DNA from: Liopterus haemorrhoidalis
Lineage: Eukaryota > Arthropoda > Insecta > Coleoptera > Dytiscidae
DNA length: 64,000 bases
NCBI GenBank assembly: GCA_963971575.1
Contig: OZ020617.1
Span: forward strand, 41,946,606-42,010,605
Direction of reading: 5' to 3'
Under the pieces are notes generated by a model. That model ran no database searches, was not told where the DNA came from, and worked only from the letters and a program-made list of their open reading frames with translations. Positions 58,439-64,000 of this stretch are shown piece after piece. Within the stretch, counting starts at the first letter, position 1, and each line of letters begins with the position of its first letter. The translations under genes were made by a program, and so were the position numbers.

Positions 58439-59035
58439 TACCCTTTTCACACTAGAACTTTAAGATCGGATGTTAAAGTGAATGTGTCTTTAAACACTAA
58501 TATGAAAACGTATGACCTCGTCTAAATACAAGCGATGTTTAAGACAGAGATCTGCGTCTTAAACATCGTCCGCATTGCCAACATAATTACTATTATAAAT
58601 AAATTCTCTTTGAATTTGTGCTCTCAAGATTTTGTATTATCATAAACAAGAATACTGTATTATATCGACGTTATAAGAAGTTTCTACTTATTGTTATAAT
58701 AAAATTATTTATTTTAATAATGTGTTTAATAAAATACAAAGCTACAATAATTGAGATAAAATGTATCGACTTACATGTTAATACAGGTGTAATATATTCT
58801 TTATTGTAGTGTCTTTATTATAGAATGAAATGAAATATCCATATTTGTTTATAATAATTCAAAATGTGTGTCTGCGCAGACAGTTACCACAGTGACAACG
58901 ACACCTGGTAATTTCCGGACGGTAACTTAAGGACAAAATTACTGTAGCTGATGACAGCACCGGAGATTTATACATCAAGTGTGAAAGCAAACCGATGTTA
59001 AACATCGGAGATCTTTAAGTTCACAAGTCTTATAC
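58439..59035. mobile_element. PIF/Harbinger-type MITE, copy 2, right end missing
   Basis: It starts TACCCTTTTCACACTAGAAC after TTA (58436-58438) and is colinear with 20099-20686, with small insertions near 58810 and 58885. The last 20-25 bp of the right inverted repeat are absent: the sequence departs after 'aagttcacaagtctta'. A LINE fragment begins just beyond and may have replaced it. Confidence 0.78.
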
Positions 59036-59059
59036 AGTGACCATAACAGTAACGAGAAC

Positions 59060-59440
59060 TTTAGTTAAAAAACTTCAAACAACTCTAAAGGGCTATAGAC
59101 AGAATCATGTTGGGCATCAACATGTATCACCTTAAAGACAAAATACCTATCGCATAAATTCGCAGCAAAACTAAATAACTGACATCTTTGTGAAAATAGT
59201 TAAATGGATATGGGCAGGCACCTTGCTAGAATAGAAGACGGACGTTGTACTCAACGTGTCCTCTAATGAAGACCTTGGACAGATAAATGAAGCAGAGGAA
59301 AACAGTCTTGTCAATGGACTGATAACATTAAACGCATCGGATGCAAAAAGTCTAAGATTGGACAAGATGGGAAATGCTAAAGGAGGCCAATATCTAGCAG
59401 TTGATTGCAATGGCTGATTGATGATGATGGCGATGTTTTT
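59060..59440 (+). pseudogene. RTE-like LINE 3' end
   Basis: Across frames the sequence reads HHVGHQ/IMLGINMYHLKDKIPIA, VKIVKWIWAG, then DWTRWEMLKEANI and a terminal tgatgatgatgg tail. This matches the closing region of RTE-type ORF2 (IMLGISLRDKI, KWxWAGH, DRxxWxxLxEAYIQQ) and its short trinucleotide tail. It is thoroughly decayed. Confidence 0.6.
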
Positions 59441-60089
59441 ACATTTAAAAACACTTTACCCATCATTCAACCCCGTCCATATCCAAATAGCAAACGACCT
59501 TAATATTTCCATCCCCAAAAAATCCGGGGTGAATGTATTGTAACAATACCCCACCGTGGTTGATCAGTAAACCAACCTACAATGTACAACTCAGCAAGTT
59601 ACCGAAAAGCGTCAACATCTCAGAAACCTACTAGCAAGAATTTCGCCGGATTAGCCATCAATGCAAAAATTTTACGCCAATATACACTGATTAGTGCACC
59701 CGTTGCCAACTGTGTTGGCAAACAAATCATTACCTTAATGTGGAACTTGCTCGACACCTCAGACTTCTTTCTCTAGCCATACGCCTAACTTCATCCAATT
59801 CAAATTGAATCAACTCTTCGCGTATTATTAAAAACAAAAACTGGACAAATAATGAGCGTTATTCCGAATTATTTATTCATTAACTTTTTAAGATGGGAAA
59901 ACGATTCATTTTCACTCAGTGCATTATATTTATAATGTTAAAACTAAAAATTATTTGAGACGTTAAATTTAAAATATATTTATTAAAATTTTCCATTTGG
60001 GTTGATTTTAGTGTGTGTTAGTGATCTGGGTAACACTGTGACGTCATTTTCCTAAGGTTCTCGTGATTGGATAACTGGGGACTCTTCAG
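59441..60089. other. Unassigned DNA
   Basis: A 64-codon frame at 59582-59776 has no domain. Near 60064 there is 'cgtgattggataactggg', also present near 2346. Confidence 0.35.
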
Positions 60090-60934
60090 GTCTCTTGATT
60101 GACCGGTATTTTGCAGATTTGTTCTCTAAGAATCTACGAATATAATTACATATAGAAATGTGTAGGATTTCGTAGGCATAAACTAGAAAGTCTAAATACT
60201 CCTATATCCTTTGACTGATATCAACAATATTTTGCAGTTTTATTCTGTAAGAAACTGCGAATAAAATAACATATAGAAATGTCTAGGGTTTCGTAGCCAT
60301 AAACAAGAAACTCTAGACACTTCTATATCCAATGATCGATATGAAAAATATTTTGCAGATTTATTTTCTAAGAATCTGCGGATAAAATATCATATAGAAA
60401 TTTCTAGGATTTCGTAAGCATAAACAAGAAACTATAGACATTCCTATATCCTTTGACTGATATCAACAATATTTTGCAGATTTAATCTCTAAGAATCTAC
60501 GAATATAATTACATACAGAAATGTCTAGGGTTTCGTAGGCATAAACAAGAAACTGTAAACACTCCTATATCCTACGATCGATATGAAAAATATTTTGCAG
60601 ATTTATTTTCTAAGAATCTGCGGATAAAACAACCTATAGAAATGTCAAGAGTTTCGTAAGCATAAACAAGAAACTGTAGATACTTCTATATCCTTTGATT
60701 GATATGGAAAATAATTTGCAGATTTATTTTCTAAGAATCTGCGGATAAAATATCATATAGAAATTTCTAAGATTTCGTAGGCATAAACAAGAAACTATAG
60801 ACATTCCTATATCCTTTGACTGATATCAACAATATTTTGCAGATTTAATCTTTAAAAATCTGCGGATAAAACAACTTATAGAAATCTCTAGGGTTTAGTG
60901 GGCATAAACAAGAAATCCTAAGATACTCCTATAT
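60090..60934. repeat. 120-121-bp satellite, seven units in two alternating types
   Basis: Units begin at about 60096, 60211, 60331, 60451, 60572, 60693 and 60813. All share 'tattttgcagattta', 'aagaatctgcggata', 'tttcgtaggcataaacaag' and 'cctatatcc'. One type starts tttgactgatatcaac (units 2, 4, 7), the other gat(c/t)gatatg(a/g)aaa (units 3, 5, 6), suggesting a roughly 241-bp higher-order period. The array ends at the tail of the LINE to its right. Confidence 0.88.
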
Positions 60935-61053
60935 TCATATTCATATTCATTTATTGAACAAGTACATTTATAATGAGCTTGCATAGTCAATGTTACAAAG
61001 TTAGATAAATATAAAATTGATAATAATAGATAATTACATATAAAACATTACAA

Positions 61054-61079
61054 ATGAAGAATACAGTATATATACATAC

Positions 61080-61122
<43 letters not shown>

Positions 61123-61180
61123 CATATACACATATATACATATACATACCTACACATACACATACATATATATATTAGGT
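61054..61180. repeat. TA/CATA microsatellite in the LINE 3' UTR
   Basis: A run of TA and TACA units within the 3' UTR. A 60-codon Tyr/Ile-rich open frame there is an artefact of this tract. Confidence 0.85.
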
Positions 61181-61194
61181 GTAATTATATAGGG

Positions 61195-62994
61195 CTATCC
61201 CAACTGTTCCGAATAGAATTCTTCCAAAGTGTATAATGTCTTTTGAAGTAAAAGATTTTTTATTGCCCTTTTGAACGAGGTGAGATTACTAATTTTTTTG
61301 ATGTCGTCGGGCAGGGCATTGAACGTTTTAATTGCATTATATTTGGAACTTTTTTCGTACAGTGTGAGTCTATGTTTGTCTTGTTTTATAAGAGCTTTGT
61401 TTCTGGTAAAATGTCCGTGTTCTTGATTTTGCGTATTTATTGCAATATGATGCTTGAATGCAAAAATTAATAATTCTAAAATGTAAACGCTTGGAACAGT
61501 TAGGATACCAAGATTTTTAAAAGCGTCGCGACAAGAGTCGCGTCCTTGTAAGCTAGCCAAGACTCTTATTGCTCGCTTCTGAATGGTAAACACTCTACTG
61601 TAATCAGAGGAGGAGCCCCAATGCATAATACCGTATCGTAGCAGTGAATGAAAGTTTGCAAAATATAAAGTTTTTAAGACATAATTTCGGCATTTTTGGG
61701 ACATGATTCTGATTCCATAGAGTGCTTTATTCAGTTTCTTACACAAGTTGGAAATATGAACATCCCATTTGAGATTGCAGTTTAAGTGCAAGCCTAACAG
61801 TTTGATACTGTCAGCCTCCTTTAACACACTCTGTACTTCCTGAATACCAGATGAGCGACTTGTTTGGAAAATAGTAAATACTGATTTAGAAGTGTTTATT
61901 TTTAATTTGTTTTTTGTTATCCAAGTAGACAGAGTGTCGTAAACGAGCTGAAGTTTGTTAGAGAGATTTTCTGATTTTTTCAATTTGATTAAAAAGTTAT
62001 TGTCGTCTGCATAAGAGATAATGTTTATCTCAAATGGGAGTTCTTTGAGGCATGCCGGAAGGTCATTGGCATATATGTTGAATAGCAAAGGGCCAGTGAT
62101 TGATCCTTGAGGTACACCATTGTTGTTTAGGAGGGACTCTGATTTAATCTCCTGTTCTTCGTTTGTGTCGATCGATACCACTTGGGTCCTATTCGAGAGA
62201 TACGACGCGAACCATGTAAGTGTATTGCCTCTTACACCGTATCTCTCCAATTTGGCCAAAAGTATGGAATGGTCCACACAGTCGAACGCTTTAGATAGAT
62301 CGACGAAAACTCCAATAGCTATATCTCCCGAGTCTAGAGTTGAGTAAATTCGATTGATAAACTCGAACAATGCGGTATCTACGCTCTTTTCCTTAGTAAA
62401 GCCATGTTGTGTGGGTGACAGAAGTTGATATTTACAAAAGAAGCTTAAGAGTTTGTTATTGATAACAATTTCAAAGATCTTAGAAAAGGAAGAGAGAAGA
62501 CTAATTGGTCTGTAATTAGACATGTCATTTTTATCCCCAGATTTAAAAAGTGGTTTGATAATGGCGTGCTTAAGTGAAGACGGGAACCAAGATTTTTCAA
62601 ATGACGCGTTGATGATATGGGCTAGAGGACCGCATATGGAATCCTTACATATTTTAATAACGTTATTTGAAATCCCGTCATGGCCTCTCGAATGACTACT
62701 TTTTAAGTTTTTAATGGCGTCTAGAATATCAGCGTGACTGACTGGTGTTAACAGGAAAGAATTATTGTTACTTTGAATGAGAGAGTTAATGTATTCATGA
62801 TCTAAGACATCAGTACTAAAATTGACTGTTGCGACTGTGTTAATGAAGAAGTAATTGAAATTTGAGGCGACAGTTAAAGGATCAATGTTGTTATCTTCAT
62901 TATCAGTGATATTTATTGTGCTTTTTTTTGTTTCTTTGATTGTGGAGTTAATGAATTTCCACATTGCCTTGTTTTTATTAGTTGCTGACAGAAT
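61195..62994 (-). CDS. LINE ORF2, reverse transcriptase part
   Basis: It is in the same frame as the endonuclease part, separated from it by one TAA at 62995-62997. The first internal methionine (62962-62964) opens 589 codons. Counting from there: [20 protein letters not shown] at about 137-156, FVDLSKAFD at 220-228 (first catalytic aspartate), [20 protein letters not shown] at 283-302, SYADD at 317-321 (catalytic pair), then a thumb region with [15 protein letters not shown] and QKRAIRVL. It ends EEFYSEQLG*. The enzyme would copy its own RNA at a nicked chromosomal site. Clade is jockey/CR1-like and not resolved further. Confidence 0.93.
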   Translation of the reverse strand: MLSATNKNKAMWKFINSTIKETKKSTINITDNEDNNIDPLTVASNFNYFFINTVATVNFSTDVLDHEYINSLIQSNNNSFLLTPVSHADILDAIKNLKSSHSRGHDGISNNVIKICKDSICGPLAHIINASFEKSWFPSSLKHAIIKPLFKSGDKNDMSNYRPISLLSSFSKIFEIVINNKLLSFFCKYQLLSPTQHGFTKEKSVDTALFEFINRIYSTLDSGDIAIGVFVDLSKAFDCVDHSILLAKLERYGVRGNTLTWFASYLSNRTQVVSIDTNEEQEIKSESLLNNNGVPQGSITGPLLFNIYANDLPACLKELPFEINIISYADDNNFLIKLKKSENLSNKLQLVYDTLSTWITKNKLKINTSKSVFTIFQTSRSSGIQEVQSVLKEADSIKLLGLHLNCNLKWDVHISNLCKKLNKALYGIRIMSQKCRNYVLKTLYFANFHSLLRYGIMHWGSSSDYSRVFTIQKRAIRVLASLQGRDSCRDAFKNLGILTVPSVYILELLIFAFKHHIAINTQNQEHGHFTRNKALIKQDKHRLTLYEKSSKYNAIKTFNALPDDIKKISNLTSFKRAIKNLLLQKTLYTLEEFYSEQLG

Positions 62995-64000
62995 TTAATT
63001 ATCTGTGATAGACTTCCTATGCTCTGTCAGGGCTTTTTGATAAGCTGCGTTAGCCTCTTTGAAGTGTTGTTTAAAGATAGGAAATTTTTGAGAGAGAGAT
63101 TGTAATGTAGAGACTTTTTCTTTTAAGGTAATGATATATTGAGGAAATTTAGTGCAGGATGATTTTTTATTTAGTTTTTTTAATGGAAAGTTTAAGTCAT
63201 AGGTAGAAGTAAGTTTTTTTATAAATGCTTCAAAGGCTTTTTCAGGACAGGAATGGCAGTAAACTGCATCCCAAGAGTAGTCAGATAGATGGCCTAGGAA
63301 TCTTTCAGTATTTTCAGCATTCATAATCCTTGTGTACATTGCCTTATGAATTTCCTTCTTTACAAGTAAATCTAATTCCACATACTGTGCGGTATGATCG
63401 CTTAATCCTGGGTTTAAAATTTTGCGTTCAATTATGTTGCCAGTACAGAGAAAATTATCGATACACGTTTGGCTTGTGCTAGTAATTCTAGTCGGTTCAT
63501 GAAATGCGAAAGACAATCCATAACATGTCACGATGTCCATGAATTTGTTCTTGTGTGTGCTTTCTGTGAGCATATCAATGTTGAAATCGCCCGCAAAGAG
63601 GACTCTATTTGCTTTAGTCGTTGAGAAATCCAGTAGCTCATGTAATTTTGTGAAGAAAGTATCGTAGTCACTTGAGGTAGAAGGACGATAACATACTGCT
63701 ATCATAAGATTGTATGCTACTAATGTAAGAGCACAGCATTCAAAAACATAGGGGACGTTGAAATTCTCTACCTCTGTTATTAATTTAGTTTCTAAATGTG
63801 TCTTGCAATATATCGCGACTCCTCCATGGCTCTTTGCAGGAATTCTGCTAAAATTTGCTCGTAAATCAAAATCTTCCAGCTTAATAAAATTTATTTGATC
63901 GCTATTTTGCCAATGTTCGCTTAAAAGGAAGATGTCTGGGTTGTGCTCTGATAAAAAAATATTTGTTTGTTCTATTTTATTGGACAAGCAGCACATATTC
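62995..64000 (-). CDS. LINE ORF2, apurinic-type endonuclease part (partial)
   Basis: At least 333 codons, running off the window edge, so the true start is outside. Motifs of the exonuclease-endonuclease-phosphatase fold are present: FLLSEHW (metal-binding glutamate), GGVAIYCK, VCYRPSTSSDYD, FAGDFNIDM and LSDHTAQ (catalytic SDH). It ends at TAA 62995-62997 after RKSITDN, and the frame continues directly into the RT part ([14 protein letters not shown]). This stop is therefore most likely a mutation in a single ORF2. Confidence 0.92.
   Translation of the reverse strand, partial: NMCCLSNKIEQTNIFLSEHNPDIFLLSEHWQNSDQINFIKLEDFDLRANFSRIPAKSHGGVAIYCKTHLETKLITEVENFNVPYVFECCALTLVAYNLMIAVCYRPSTSSDYDTFFTKLHELLDFSTTKANRVLFAGDFNIDMLTESTHKNKFMDIVTCYGLSFAFHEPTRITSTSQTCIDNFLCTGNIIERKILNPGLSDHTAQYVELDLLVKKEIHKAMYTRIMNAENTERFLGHLSDYSWDAVYCHSCPEKAFEAFIKKLTSTYDLNFPLKKLNKKSSCTKFPQYIITLKEKVSTLQSLSQKFPIFKQHFKEANAAYQKALTEHRKSITDN

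Larger units (their letters stand above)
60935..64000 (-). mobile_element. APE-type LINE (jockey/CR1-like), 5' end outside window
   Basis: Minus-strand element with endonuclease and reverse transcriptase domains (61195-64000), a 3' UTR (60953-61194) containing a TA/TACA tract, and a 3' tail of short GAATAT-type repeats at about 60934-60952. It is the least decayed retroelement in the window, with only one disabling change seen in the visible part. Left flank is the satellite. Confidence 0.9.

Noticed and set aside
60060..60940. CRISPR-like direct repeats
   Set aside because: The units are full-length 120-121 bp satellite monomers without unique spacers, and the sequence is plainly eukaryotic.
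61054..61236. 60-codon Tyr/Ile repeat protein
   Set aside because: It is read from a TA/CATA microsatellite in the LINE 3' UTR.

Overview
The window is AT-rich animal DNA, most likely from an insect. It carries mauritiana-type and irritans-type mariners, a piggyBac transposase remnant, an R1-clade LINE, jockey/CR1-like and RTE-like LINEs, a copia fragment and many hAT and Harbinger-like non-autonomous elements. I cannot name the species from the sequence. I see no convincing host protein-coding gene, no rRNA and no ordinary tRNA gene. Most open frames are short and either lie inside transposable elements or have no recognisable content, so the region reads as a repeat-dense intergenic or heterochromatic tract.

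Layout. 1-9 kb: a truncated copy of a GACA-repeat element, two related hAT elements, a probable solo LTR, a head-to-head repeat pair and a hAT transposase fragment. 8.4-12.5 kb: an apparent composite hAT unit containing a Mos1-like mariner, a 195-bp-arm palindrome and Penelope-like sequence. 12.5-17.4 kb: LINE fragments broken by a second LINE and by a hAT element, plus a mariner relic. 18-26 kb: Tc1/mariner, Harbinger-like, piggyBac and hAT remnants. 26.7-29.9 kb: a degraded tandem duplication of a mariner/RTE block, one copy split by a copia element. 30-35 kb: a SINE, an R1-clade LINE inside another LINE, and a LINE with a probable restriction-like endonuclease. 35-50 kb: three long copies of the GACA-repeat element, a Harbinger-like element, a hAT transposase with a 121-bp tandem array, a hAT with CATCGATG-rich ends and a nearly intact mariner. 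50-60 kb: tandem repeats, MITEs, LINE tails, more mariners and a hAT inside another repeat. 60-64 kb: a 120-bp satellite and the best-preserved LINE, which runs off the right edge.

The useful signal is the nesting. Several insertions have clear target-site duplications (8 bp for hAT, TTA for Harbinger-like, TA for mariner, 5 bp for copia), so relative insertion order can be read directly. The strongest candidate for something not well described is the roughly 1-kb GACA-repeat element. Its copies share flanks that look about 90-95% identical by eye, yet each carries a different antisense tRNA-like block at the same internal position. All coordinates and identities were read by eye, with no alignment or database search.
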